A stretch of DNA of 64,000 nucleotides from the NCBI GenBank assembly GCA_963764525.1, contig CAVXTC010000036.1, positions 62,001-126,000 on the forward strand, in the 5' to 3' direction. Source of the DNA: DATDIC01 sp963764525 (GTDB taxonomy: Bacteria; Pseudomonadota; Alphaproteobacteria; Acetobacterales; Acetobacteraceae). Both the position numbers and the translations under genes were made by a program. Below, piece after piece: positions 46,556 through 55,534 of the stretch. The notes beneath the pieces were generated by a model. That model was not told the origin of the DNA, made no database searches, and saw only the letters and a list, made by a program, of their open reading frames with translations. The first letter of the stretch is position 1, and the number at the start of each line of letters is the position of its first letter.

Positions 46556-46604
46556 CCCCTCCCCCGATCCCTCGCACAAAGGGGGAGGGATCGTCGTCAA
46601 TCCC
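46556..46604. repeat. Short GC-rich palindromic element
   Basis: GCCCCTCCCCCGATCCCTCG faces AAAGGGGGAGGGATCG as an imperfect hairpin. It resembles the arms of the midA-type and ligD-type elements. It lies between two convergent transcripts and overlaps the last codons of the glycan operon, where it may help end transcription. Confidence 0.6.
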
Positions 46605-47587
46605 CCGCCGCTGCTACGGCTCGCAACGCGGGCGCCGTCGCGCCTTCCTCGGCGCCGAACCAGTCGATCGTCCGGCGCAGCCCCTCGGCCAGCCTTACCC
46701 GTGGTGACCAGCCGAGCAGCGTCATCGCCCTGGCGATATCCGGGCAGCGCCGGCGCGGATCGTCCACCGGCAACGGCAGCCGCACCACCGTGGAGCGCGA
46801 CCCGGTCATGCGCAGCACCAGCCGCACCAGTTCCTGGATGGTGATCTCGCCGGGATTGCCCAGATTTACCGGCGCGGTCACCGGCGCCGGATGCATCAGC
46901 AGGCGCAGCAGGCCGGAAACAAGATCATCCACATAGCAGAAGGATCGCGTCTGCTGTCCTTCGCCGTAAATCGTGATGGGAACGCCCGACAGCGCCTGGG
47001 TCACCACGTTGGAAACCACCCGGCCATCGTCGGGTGACATCCGCGGCCAATAGGTGTTGAAGAGCGACCCGCACATCGACCAGCCCACGGCGAAGCTGAT
47101 CGAAGCACAGCGTCTCGGCGGCCCGCTTGCCCTCGTCGTAGCATGCGCGCGGCCCGGTCGGGTTGACGTTGCCGCAATAGCTCTCGGGCTGCGGATGCAC
47201 GTCCGGGTCGCCATAGACCTCGCTGGTAGATGCCATCAGCAGGCGCGCACGGTTCGCCTGCGCCAGGGACAGAAGGTTTCGCGTGCCGACGACACTGGTC
47301 ATCAGCGTGTGGACCGGATCCGCCTGGTAGCGCGGCGGCGATGCCGGGCAGGCCAGGTTCAGCACCGCATCGACGGACAGCGGCGGCAACAGGTCGATCA
47401 CGTCCGCCTCGATGAACTCGAAGCGCGGCTCGCGCGTCAGCGCGGCCAGATTGTCCAGCCGCCCGGTCAGCAGACTATCGAGGCACGTCACCCGCACGCC
47501 GTCATCCAGCAGCGCCTCGCAGAGGTGCGAGCCGATGAAGCCCGCCCCGCCCGCCACCAGGACGCTCTTGCAGCGTCGCAGCTTCAT
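46597..47587 (-). CDS. NAD-dependent epimerase/dehydratase, UDP-glucuronate decarboxylase-like; one frameshift as read
   Basis: About 329 residues after correction. SVLVAGGAGFIGSHLCEALL is the NAD loop; VLNLACPASPPRYQADPVHT and LLMASTSEVYGDPDVHPQPE are typical of UDP-xylose synthase-type enzymes; the catalytic pair is in CYDEGKRAAETLCFDQ (YxxxK). Near 47073 an indel precedes FNTYWPRMSPDDGRVVSNVV, where the family has FNTYGPRM. PITIYGEGQQTRSFCYVDDL and DPRRRCPDIARAMTLLGWSP complete it. Likely product UDP-xylose or a related sugar for the glycan made by the cluster. It is the last gene of the operon and overlaps the preceding stop. Confidence 0.85.
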
Positions 47588-48682
47588 GCATCGGCTCCCG
47601 CCCCCATTTCGATGTCCGCGCGCGCCGCGTCGCCCCGCGCTTCTTGCAGAAAACTCTCCAATTCCTGTGCCCGGATCTCGGCGGTGTGCCTGTCCAGCGT
47701 CCGTATCCGCCCGGCGGCCCCGATCGCGGCACGTGCCGGTTCGCGCAACGCCAGCGCGGACAGCACGTCATCGGTGCCGCGGGCGACGCGGATGTCCGGT
47801 CCGGGCAGAAAGAAGGTCTCGAGCCCCGGCCATGGATCGGACAGGATCGGTGTGCCGCAGGCGCTGGCCTCGAACAGCCGCACGCTCGGGCTGTAGCCGG
47901 CCAGCCGCATGTCGGCGCGGGTGACGTTCAGTGCCCAGCCAAGCGCCGAGTAGAAGTCCGGGTGATCGGCCGGCCCCAGATGCTCGATGCGCTCCACGTT
48001 TTCGGGCCAGATGATCCCGGCAGGATACAGCGGGCCGGCGACGACGAAGCGATGGGATCGGCAGCCGCCTCGCCGGCTCGATCAGCAAGCGTTCCAGCGC
48101 CGGCTGGCGGTCTTCGCTGTAGGTGCCCAGATAGCCCAGGTCCCAGCGCTTTTGCGCCGCTACCGGACGGTGCAACTCTGCATCGACCGCGCAATACAAC
48201 GCACGGGCGAGCCGCGCGCCGTAGTCGCGCTCCAGCACGCGCAGCACGGGGCCGCCGGTGAACGACAGATACAGGTCGAACAGCGGGACCTGCGCCGTGG
48301 TCAGGTACGCCGCGCCGCCGTCCGCCAGGGCGGCGAGGGTGACCGGCGTGTCGATGTCATAGAACCCGAACAGCCGCGCCCGCGGCGCCAGCAGGTCGAT
48401 TACCGCGGCGCCATCCGGCACATAGGATCCGACGATCACCGCATCGGCCTGGGCGATGGCGCGGTCATAACGCTCGAGATCATCCGGCCGGTCGTAGAAG
48501 CGCAACGCACAGAAGCCCGGCGCCGGCAGGTCGCGGTGCGCCGCGTACCAGGGCTGTTCACGCTCCAGGAACAGCACCTCGTGGCCGCGGCGGTCCAGCG
48601 CACGCAGCAACGCGCGGTAGGTGGTGGCATGGCCGTTGCCCCAGGATGAGCTGAGGCTGAGGCCAAGGAACACAACCCGCAT
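47584..48682 (-). CDS. CgeB-type glycosyltransferase, one frameshift as read
   Basis: About 365 residues after correction. MRVVFLGLSLSSSWGNGHAT (N-terminal Rossmann start with GNGHATTYRALLRAL), LFGFYDIDTPVTLAALADGG, LYLSFTGGPVLRVLERDYGA and the donor-site half: after removal of an A near 48057, HRFVVAGPLYPAGIIWPENV, YSPSVRLFEASACGTPILSD and PWPGLETFFLPGPDI. The RLFEAxACGTPILSDxWxGLExFF motif is the glycogen-phosphorylase-type GT-B acceptor/donor region of CgeB proteins. It overlaps the following epimerase by 4 nt and begins 10 nt after the previous transferase. Sugar donor unknown. Confidence 0.85.
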
Positions 48683-48692
48683 GCCGTCCCCC

Positions 48693-49784
48693 CTAAGCCG
48701 TCGCCAACTCGCGCTTGCGCGCCAGCGCCGCACGGAACAGCGCATCGACACGCGCGGCGCGCTCGGCATAGGTGTGACCGGCCAGGATGCGGTGCCGCGC
48801 CCGCCGGCCGATCTGGCGCGCCCGCGCCGGCGTCAGCGCCGCCAGATGCGCGGCCACGTCACGCCCGTCGCGCGCCACCAGCACTTCCTGGTCCGGCATC
48901 AGGAACTGCTCGATGCCGTCCCAGGAATCGGTGATCAGGCAGGCGCCGGCACCGGCCGCCTCGAACACCCGCGTGGCCGGGCAGAAGCCCATCGCCGCCA
49001 TGCTTTCGCGTGCAACGTTCAGCACCGCCGTGGCGGAGCAGTTGAACGAGTTGTGGCGATCCGTGCCGACATGGCCCAGGCTTCGCAGGTTGGCCGGCAC
49101 GCCAGCATCCCAGCCGGAGCCGCCGAGCAGGAATTGTTTGCGCGGCAGCGCCGCCGCCGGCTCAAAAAAGAAAGTTCGGGCGCGTGCCTCGCGGTCAGGC
49201 ATGCGGTTGGCGAGGAACGCGAGGTCCGCAGCCAGCATCGGATCGGGCGGCACGGGGAAGTGGGTCGCCGGGTCCAGCGCGTTGTAGATCGGCACGCAGC
49301 AGGCGGCGCCGAGCGCGGTGTAGGCGTCCACGACAGGCGCGCCGCCGCCGTAGGTGAGTACCATGTCCAGTGCCGACAGGTTGCGCCGCAGCGGATGATG
49401 CACGTCGTCGCGCATTTCGGCGATGGTTGCCGGTGCATCGACATCCCAAAATACCCGCAATGCGCCCGAGCGCGGCTGGGTCAGCAGGCCGGCCAGCAAC
49501 ACGTCGTCGAACACGCCGACGCCGCTTGCCTTCACCACGATTTCGGCGGCGGCGGCATTGGTCAGCACGGTGCGGACACCACGCTCGGTCGCCGGATAGA
49601 CGACGACACGGGCCCAGGGCGGCGGATCGATGTCGCGGTGCGCCTGACGGTCGAACGCGTCGGGCTCGTAGAACGTCACGTCCCAGCCGAGCCCGGCCAA
49701 TGGTTCCAGCAGCCCGCGGTAATAGGTTGCCGCGCCGTTCCAATAGGATGACAGCAGGCTTGATCCGTAGAAGGCGATGCGCAT
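48693..49784 (-). CDS. CgeB-type glycosyltransferase
   Basis: 363 residues and intact. MRIAFYGSSLLSSYWNGAAT is the same opening as its neighbours, followed by YYRGLLEPLAGLGWDVTFYE, LRVFWDVDAPATIAEMRDDV, LTYGGGAPVVDAYTALGAAC and the GT-B C-terminal site FCPATRVFEAAGAGACLITD with SWDGIEQFLMPDQEVLV. It is a sister of the genes at 47584 and 49784. The ATG shares a base with the stop of the upstream gene (TGATG). A longer frame reaching 50330 runs over that gene and is rejected. Confidence 0.88.
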   Translation of the reverse strand: MRIAFYGSSLLSSYWNGAATYYRGLLEPLAGLGWDVTFYEPDAFDRQAHRDIDPPPWARVVVYPATERGVRTVLTNAAAAEIVVKASGVGVFDDVLLAGLLTQPRSGALRVFWDVDAPATIAEMRDDVHHPLRRNLSALDMVLTYGGGAPVVDAYTALGAACCVPIYNALDPATHFPVPPDPMLAADLAFLANRMPDREARARTFFFEPAAALPRKQFLLGGSGWDAGVPANLRSLGHVGTDRHNSFNCSATAVLNVARESMAAMGFCPATRVFEAAGAGACLITDSWDGIEQFLMPDQEVLVARDGRDVAAHLAALTPARARQIGRRARHRILAGHTYAERAARVDALFRAALARKRELATA

Positions 49785-50893
49785 CACGCTGCCTCCCGCC
49801 GCGGCGACGCAATCAGCCGCGCGACGATGCCCAGCAGCTCGTTCACACGGTGCGCGCAGGTGTGGCGGGTGGCGATCGCTGCAACGCCAGCGGTCGCCAG
49901 CGCGCGCCGCAGGCAGCCATCGGCGGCCAGCGCGCGCATGTGGTCCTGCATCTGGGCCGGCGAATTCGCCATCAGGAAATCGCGGCCCGGCTGAAACAGC
50001 GCCTCCGCATCGAGCCACGGCGCGGAGAGCAGGGGAATCCCGCAGGCCAGTGCTTCGAAAACGCGGATCGTCGGGATGCCCGGCAGCTGCGTCGCATAGT
50101 AGCGGCGCGGCACGTGAACGGTCATCGCATGGCGCGCGAACACTGCCGGCACCTCGGCGTTCGGCAGCCAGCCGCGATAGCGCGCGCGGGCGTCGTCGAG
50201 CATCGTGCGCGCGGCCGGCGGATAGCGCACGCCGTGGACATCGAGTGTCAGGCCAAGCGCGGCGGCCGGCCGCAGCAGATAATCGCCGAGTTCCTGGCTG
50301 CGTTCCTCGTCGCCCCAGTTGCCGATCCATACGATGCCGTGGCGCGGCTGTTCGATCGCCGGAGGGCGGAACAGCCTGGTATCGGCGGCTTCGTGCCAGA
50401 CGAAAGCACGCGAACCCCAGCCATGGGCGCGATAGACCCGCGCCAGCGCTTCCCCGAAAGCGAGCACGCCGTCGTAGCAGGACAGATCGAGCCGGGTGAT
50501 CGCGTCAGGATCGGACACCGCGCGATGGTGCGTATCGTGAAACAGCAGCAGGAAATTGCCATCCCTGCGGCGCTGGCCGATTGCCGCGATCAGCGCCGGA
50601 TCGGTCCATTCATGCACCAGCACCACATCGGCACCATCCAGCATCGCATCCAGATCGGCGCAAATGGTGTGCGCGTACGGCGCCAGGTCTGGATAATAGC
50701 GGGCGAAACCGTCCAGCGCGGCAGCACCGTGATCGCCAACCAGATTGGCGCGGCTCCAGCCGTCCGGCGGTTCGTAGCTGCGCACCTGGTGGCCGCGGGC
50801 CAGCAACTCTCGCAGAACGCCGCGCAGGAAATGCGCGTTGCCGTGATTCCAGCACGACGTGAGCGAGTGATTGAAACTGACGAAACGCATCAT
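49784..50893 (-). CDS. CgeB-type glycosyltransferase
   Basis: 369 residues. MMRFVSFNHSLTSCWNHGNA then HFLRGVLRELLARGHQVRSY begins the chain. Other blocks are VVLVHEWTDPALIAAIGQRR, FLLLFHDTHHRAVSDPDAIT, FVWHEAADTRLFRP, WIGNWGDEERSQELGDYLLR, RRYYATQLPGIPTIRVFEAL and ACGIPLLSAPWLDAEALFQP, the CgeB-like GT-B core. It lacks a signal peptide and membrane spans, so acts in the cytosol. It overlaps the upstream GT4 gene by 4 nt. Three CgeB-like enzymes in a row imply successive sugar transfers on one acceptor. Confidence 0.88.
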   Translation of the reverse strand: MMRFVSFNHSLTSCWNHGNAHFLRGVLRELLARGHQVRSYEPPDGWSRANLVGDHGAAALDGFARYYPDLAPYAHTICADLDAMLDGADVVLVHEWTDPALIAAIGQRRRDGNFLLLFHDTHHRAVSDPDAITRLDLSCYDGVLAFGEALARVYRAHGWGSRAFVWHEAADTRLFRPPAIEQPRHGIVWIGNWGDEERSQELGDYLLRPAAALGLTLDVHGVRYPPAARTMLDDARARYRGWLPNAEVPAVFARHAMTVHVPRRYYATQLPGIPTIRVFEALACGIPLLSAPWLDAEALFQPGRDFLMANSPAQMQDHMRALAADGCLRRALATAGVAAIATRHTCAHRVNELLGIVARLIASPRREAA

Positions 50894-52123
50894 TCGATCG
50901 CCATCGTGGCGTGGGCCAGCATCAGCTCGCGATGCACCGCCCAGGTCGCCCGTGTCATCGCCGCGGCGCTATAATGCACCGCGCGGTTACCGGCGATCTC
51001 GCCGAGCCGGGCGCAGATGTCGGAGGACCTGCAGAAGCGCCCGCATGGCGCCGCCAAGCCGGGTCGCATCGGACGGATCGACGAACAGCGCCGCGCCGTC
51101 CCATAGTTCCCGGAAGGTCGGAATGTCCGAGAGCAGCAGTGCGCAGCCGGCTTGCGCCGCTTCCAATACGGCCAACCCGAACGGTTCGTAGCGGGCGACC
51201 GAGACGAACACCGCGGCGCGCGCTAATTCGTTGGCCAGGCCAGCCGGTCCCAGCGTGCCGAGCAGCCGGAGATGGCGGGGCGCGATGGCGGCGCCGTTCG
51301 GGCCGGTAACCGGGCCGGCGGCGCGCACGGGCACGCGGGACAGACCCGTCGCGGCGTCCAGCACAGCGATGTTCTTGCCCTCGTCCCACAGCCGCCCGGC
51401 GGTCAGCGCGCGCGGGCGGGACGTGCGCGGTGCCGCAGCCGGTCTTATGCCGTTGGGAACGACGTGGATTGGCCGCTGCAACCGGTAAACCGCGGCCAAG
51501 TCATGAGCGAAACTGCTTGTCGGCGCCAGCACGGCATCGGCGGCGCGCAGTCCGCTTCCAGTCAGCCCGGCGCGCCAGGCAAGGTCGGGCGGCAGCTCGC
51601 CGCCGCGCACCGCGCGCCACCACGTGCCGACGCAGGAATGCGCCGCCGCGACCACCGGCGCCGGCCACGCCGCGTCGCCGACCAGCGCCGGCGCGTGGAG
51701 CTGGATGGTGTCGGCGTGCCAATCGTCGGCGATGGCGGCGAGTTCGCGCGTGGCGTAGGCGACGGTGGCGGCGGAGTCGGCGGTCCAGTCGAGCGGCAGC
51801 CCAGTGACGCAGAGCTCGCACCGATCCAGCGCCACAATCTCGGCGCGCTGCGCGGCATTCGGTCGCGGGCCCATGGCAATCAGCAGCACGCGCGCGCCAG
51901 ATGCGGTAAGCCCGGCGGCCAGTTCCACGCATTGCCGCCAGACGCCCCCGACTGCGTCGGCGGTGAGCATAATGCGGTGTCCGTTCGCATCTCCCGCAGC
52001 CGTTTTCGTCATTCCAGCGAAAGCGGGATTCCATGCGGGCGTCGCCGGCGCGCGGGGGTGGATACCCGCTTTCGCGGGTATGACGGTTTGGATCGCGGGT
52101 ATGACGGTTTTGGCGCGACTCAT
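50890..52123 (-). CDS. Glycosyltransferase family 4, one frameshift and a repeat at its start as read
   Basis: About 410 residues. The GT4 body begins RIMLTADAVGGVWRQCVELA, continues TIQLHAPALVGDAAWPAPVV, VLAPTSSFAHDLAAVYRLQR, HVVPNGIRPAAAPRT, LTAGRLWDEGKNIAVLDAAT and the donor motif ARYEPFGLAVLEAAQAGC (E-x7-E). An extra G near 51020 hides the C-terminal helix SSDICARLGEIAGNRAVHYS. ATG 52123 overlaps the radical SAM stop (ATGA), but the first 50 or so codons run through a REP-like repeat (VIPAKAGIHPR...WNPAFAGMT), so the native start may be near 51970. Transfers a nucleotide-activated sugar. Confidence 0.85.
52007..52086. repeat. REP-like repeat fused into the GT4 gene start
   Basis: CGTCATTCCAGCGAAAGCGG (52007) and CCGCTTTCGCGGGTATGACG (ending 52085) are facing arms of the well-known proteobacterial repeat whose translation reads VIPAKAGIH...IPAFAGMT. 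A second partial copy of the right arm, CGCGGGTATGACGG, follows at about 52094-52107. It lies between the coupled start (52123) and the first family-like residues of the glycosyltransferase. Confidence 0.85.
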
Positions 52124-53406
52124 CGGCATCCGCAGCCCTCCAGTTCGGGCAGCGGCAGCGGGCGCGCTTCCTGGATCTCGCTGAAACGGTCGAACTGCGC
52201 CAGGTAGTGCGCATGCGCGCGCTCCCACGCCTGATCGTCCGGCTCACCCCACATCCGCCGGTAGTCGGGGGAGGACGGATACGGAAACAACGGAACGGGA
52301 TCGTTGGCCCAGACACCGTTGCGTTGCAGACCGGATCGCCACTCCGCCACCATCCCGGCATCGTCGCCCGCCGATTTGATCAGGTTGGCCTGCACGAAAG
52401 GGATCGAATTCCGCGCGCGAACAAGCAGCGTAGTCAGCTCATCGGTGCTCAGCCGGCACTTCTTGGACAGCGCGTCGCGGCCTTCCGGCGTCAGACTTTC
52501 CACCCCCGCCTCCACCGACACGCAGCCGGCCGCGCCCAGAAGGTCCAGCATCTCGGGCTTCCACAGATCGACGCGCGTCTGCACGCCGAACTGTACGGCC
52601 CGCGTCCGCAGCGCTTCCAGCAATGGGCGCTGCGGCAAGAAAATCTCGTCGATGAAATAGACATAACCAACGCCCTGCGCGATCAGCGCGTCGATCTCCG
52701 CCAGCAATGCGCCGAGCTCGCGCCGGCGATAGCCGTCGCGGAAGTCGATCTTGGCGCAGAAGCTGCACGCATACGGACAGCCGCGCGACGCCTCCACCTC
52801 GGCGCCCGGCGCATCCGGCGCGGCATCAAAACGATGGTGATGGTGGCGGTGCCGGGCGATCCATGCATCCGGCCAGGCCAGCGGCGGCAGATCGACGAAC
52901 CGCGCCGCCTGCGGCCCGCCATTCACCCGCACCATCCCGCCGTCGCGCCACGCCGCGCCGGTCACGCCATCGGGCCTGCCGGCATCGGCCAGGTCCGCGA
53001 TCGTTTCATCCGGCTCGCCTTGCAGCACGACATCGACGCCGAGCTTGCGCAACGCGGTCGCCGGTGTCGATGAACCGTGCGGCCCAATCGCCACCGTCAT
53101 CGCCGGCCCGTCGAGCAGGCGCAGCAACGCGCGCGGCACGGTCAGTTCAGGCGGCGCGCAACGCCAGAACAGATAGCTCGGCGCGGTGGTCACGACGATC
53201 ATGTCGGGCCGGAAGTCCAGCGCCTGAGCTGCCAGATCGGCGGCATCGGTGGCGTTCATATGGCCGTCCAGCATCAACGTCTGGTGGCCGCGCTGTTCCA
53301 GATGCACCTTCGCGCAGGCCAGTTCCAGCGGCAGATGCGGTTCGCGGCAGCCAAAATAGATGCTGTGGTCGAACCGCCAGGGCGGGTTGATCAGCGCGAC
53401 CCTCAT
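52120..53406 (-). CDS. B12-binding-domain radical SAM protein of a glycan cluster
   Basis: 428 residues. MRVALINPPWRFDHSIYFGC and LELACAKVHLEQRGHQTLML start a cobalamin-binding-like Rossmann half; TVAIGPHGSSTPATALRKLG and DVVLQGEPDETIADLADAG are typical of B12-dependent radical SAM enzymes. The cluster motif is ASRGCPYACSFCAKIDFRDG (CxxxCxxC binding the 4Fe-4S), followed by YVYFIDEIFLPQRPLLEALR and VSVEAGVESLTPEGRDALSK. Members of this class often methylate or rearrange unactivated carbons. It is coupled on both sides to sugar genes (4-nt overlaps), so a sugar or glycolipid substrate is plausible but unproven. Confidence 0.9.
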   Translation of the reverse strand: MRVALINPPWRFDHSIYFGCREPHLPLELACAKVHLEQRGHQTLMLDGHMNATDAADLAAQALDFRPDMIVVTTAPSYLFWRCAPPELTVPRALLRLLDGPAMTVAIGPHGSSTPATALRKLGVDVVLQGEPDETIADLADAGRPDGVTGAAWRDGGMVRVNGGPQAARFVDLPPLAWPDAWIARHRHHHHRFDAAPDAPGAEVEASRGCPYACSFCAKIDFRDGYRRRELGALLAEIDALIAQGVGYVYFIDEIFLPQRPLLEALRTRAVQFGVQTRVDLWKPEMLDLLGAAGCVSVEAGVESLTPEGRDALSKKCRLSTDELTTLLVRARNSIPFVQANLIKSAGDDAGMVAEWRSGLQRNGVWANDPVPLFPYPSSPDYRRMWGEPDDQAWERAHAHYLAQFDRFSEIQEARPLPLPELEGCGCR

Positions 53407-54434
53407 GCCGGCACCCCCACGCGCGCGACGAAGCTGTGCAGCATGCGCACCAAGCCGTCGCGCCAACCGATCGGCGGCGCCAGCCCGAGCGCCGCCCGCG
53501 CGCGCCGGGCATCGGCCACGAACCAGCGCTGATCGTTCGGCCGCCACGGAGCGAAGCGCAGTTCGACGGGACGACCAAGCTCCGCTTCGATGTGCCGCAG
53601 CAGACGCCGCAAGCTGACCGCATTGTCCGGTCCGCCGCCGAGGTTGAACGCCTGTCCGGCGACATCCTCGATCCGCCGCCACGCCGCGACATAAGCGGCG
53701 ACCGCGTCATCGACGTGCAGGATGTCGCGCACCTGACGCCCATCCCCATAGATCGTGATCGGCTCCCCGGCGAGGGCCTTCAGCGCGAAATGCGCCACCC
53801 AGCCCTGGTCTTCGGTGCCGAGCTGTCGAGGGCCGTAGATGCAGCTCATGCGCAGCACCGCGGTCGGCACGCCGAAGCTCTCGGCGTAGTCGAGCACATA
53901 CTGGTCGGCGCCGCCCTTGGAGCAGCCGTACGGCGTACAGAACTGCAACGGGCGGCTCTCGTCGATGCCATGCCGCGCTATCGTTTCATCCACAGGGGAA
54001 TAGGCATCGTCGCCGCGCCGCAACACAACATCGTCCAGTCCGCCATACACCTTGTTGGTGCTGGCAAAAATTAGCGGGATGCGCCGCCGGCGCACCGCCT
54101 CCAGCAAATTCACCGTGCCGAGCAGGTTCACCTGCAGATCGGCCAGCGGGTCGTCCATGCTGGTGGTCACCGCCACCTGCGCGGCCAGATGGAATGCCGC
54201 CCGCACGTCGCGCGCGGCATCCGCTACAGAATCAGCGTCGCGCATATCGCCGATGATGCAGTCGATGAGGTCGGGATGGCGGGCGCGCAACCACGCCAGA
54301 TTGGCCTCCACTCCCGGACGGGTCAGCGAATCGAACACCCGGACGGGTTGCCCGGCGGTGGCCAGCCGGTCGGCGAGCGCGCTGCCGATGAACCCGGCGC
54401 CGCCGGTGATCAGCAAAGGCGCCTCCAGGCTCAT
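53403..54434 (-). CDS. NAD-dependent nucleotide-sugar epimerase/dehydratase (SDR)
   Basis: 343 residues. LLITGGAGFIGSALADRLAT binds NAD; DVRAAFHLAAQVAVTTSMDD, PLIFASTNKVYGGLDDVVLR, PLQFCTPYGCSKGGADQYVL (YxxxK), RMSCIYGPRQLGTEDQGWVA, ITIYGDGRQVRDILHVDDAV and AFNLGGGPDNAVSLRRLLRH are all present. The STNKVYG and GTEDQGWVA forms match CDP-paratose/tyvelose 2-epimerase-like and related extended SDRs. The ATG overlaps the upstream epimerase stop and its stop overlaps the radical SAM start. Presumably provides one of the activated sugars of the cluster. Confidence 0.9.
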   Translation of the reverse strand: MSLEAPLLITGGAGFIGSALADRLATAGQPVRVFDSLTRPGVEANLAWLRARHPDLIDCIIGDMRDADSVADAARDVRAAFHLAAQVAVTTSMDDPLADLQVNLLGTVNLLEAVRRRRIPLIFASTNKVYGGLDDVVLRRGDDAYSPVDETIARHGIDESRPLQFCTPYGCSKGGADQYVLDYAESFGVPTAVLRMSCIYGPRQLGTEDQGWVAHFALKALAGEPITIYGDGRQVRDILHVDDAVAAYVAAWRRIEDVAGQAFNLGGGPDNAVSLRRLLRHIEAELGRPVELRFAPWRPNDQRWFVADARRARAALGLAPPIGWRDGLVRMLHSFVARVGVPA

Positions 54435-55534
54435 GCCATCAGCCCCCGGGCTTCCAGCTCCTGCCGCGCTTCGGCCACGCGGTCCGTGGCGGGCTGACAG
54501 CGCACCCATTCGGCGAGTTCCGCCATGCCCTCGGCCATGTCGCGTACCGGCGAAAAACCGAGCTGCTGGCGCGCCAGCCCGATATCGGCAAAGCAGTGGC
54601 GGATATCGCCGGCGCGTGCCTTGCCGAGGACCTCCGGAACCAGCTCGGGACGACCCATCGCCGCGGCAATTTGTGCGCCGATCTCGCTGATGCTGACGCT
54701 GCGGCCGCTGCCGATGTTGAACACCCCGCCGGTGACTTCGGGCGCCTCGATCGCCCGCACGAACGCCTGGGCGACGTCGCTGACATGCACGAAGTCGCGC
54801 CGCTGCGCGCCGTCCTCAAACACCTGCGGCGGCTTGCCGTTGAGCAGCCGGGAGGCGAAGATCGCCAGCACGCCGGTATAAGGATTGGACAGCGCCTGCC
54901 CGGGCCGGTACACGTTGAACAGCCGCAGCGCGATGCCCTGCATCCCGTACGCCGGCGCCACCGTCAGCACCAGCCGCTCCTGCACGAACTTGGTGATCGC
55001 ATAGACCGACGCGAGCGACGGCCGCTTCCACTCCGGCGTCGGCTGCGGCGCCAATTGCTGACCGGCCGCACCGACAGGATCCCAGCCATCGATGCGCGGA
55101 CCGCGGGCCGCATCTTCGATCAGCGTGCCGTCGGCGGTGCGGTACAAGCCTTCGCCATAGACGCTCATGGACGAGGCAACCACCACGCGGCGCACCGGGG
55201 CGGCCAGCAGCGCCTGCAACAGGACGGCGGTGCCGAGATCGTTGGCGCCGACATAGCGCTCGATTTCGTACATGCTCTGTCCGACGCCCACTTCGGCGGC
55301 GAGATGCACGACCGCATCGACGCCGCGCACTGCGCGGGCCATGAGGTCGGAATTCCGCACCGTGCCGACGATCAGTTCGACATCGCGCAACGCCGGATCC
55401 AGAAGCTGACGTGCGTGCACCTGCTCTATCAGTTCATCGACCACCCGCACCTGATAGCCGCGCGCCAGCAGCGCGCGGCAGAGATGGCGGCCGATGAAGC
55501 CGGCCCCGCCGGTGATCAGTACGCTGTTGTTCAC
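54431..55534 (-). CDS. NAD-dependent nucleotide-sugar epimerase/dehydratase (SDR), first gene of the glycan operon
   Basis: 367 residues, starting at GTG 55534 behind an AAGGAA ribosome site. VLITGGAGFIGRHLCRALLA is followed by AVVHLAAEVGVGQSMYEIER, VVASSMSVYGEGLYR, LASVYAITKFVQERLVLTVA (YxxxK), ALRLFNVYRPGQALSNPYTG, PPQVFEDGAQRRDFVHVSDV and FNIGSGRSVSISEIGAQIAA. The long insert before the catalytic Tyr is usual for GDP/UDP-sugar epimerases of this kind. A longer frame to 55678 exists but has no family sequence before VNNSVLITGG. No clear promoter is seen in the 530-nt gap upstream. Confidence 0.9.
   Translation of the reverse strand: MNNSVLITGGAGFIGRHLCRALLARGYQVRVVDELIEQVHARQLLDPALRDVELIVGTVRNSDLMARAVRGVDAVVHLAAEVGVGQSMYEIERYVGANDLGTAVLLQALLAAPVRRVVVASSMSVYGEGLYRTADGTLIEDAARGPRIDGWDPVGAAGQQLAPQPTPEWKRPSLASVYAITKFVQERLVLTVAPAYGMQGIALRLFNVYRPGQALSNPYTGVLAIFASRLLNGKPPQVFEDGAQRRDFVHVSDVAQAFVRAIEAPEVTGGVFNIGSGRSVSISEIGAQIAAAMGRPELVPEVLGKARAGDIRHCFADIGLARQQLGFSPVRDMAEGMAELAEWVRCQPATDRVAEARQELEARGLMA

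Noticed and set aside
48693..50330. 545-residue version of the middle CgeB transferase
   Set aside because: The extra N-terminal part is an off-frame reading of the neighbouring glycosyltransferase; the ATG at 49784 gives the proper N-terminus.
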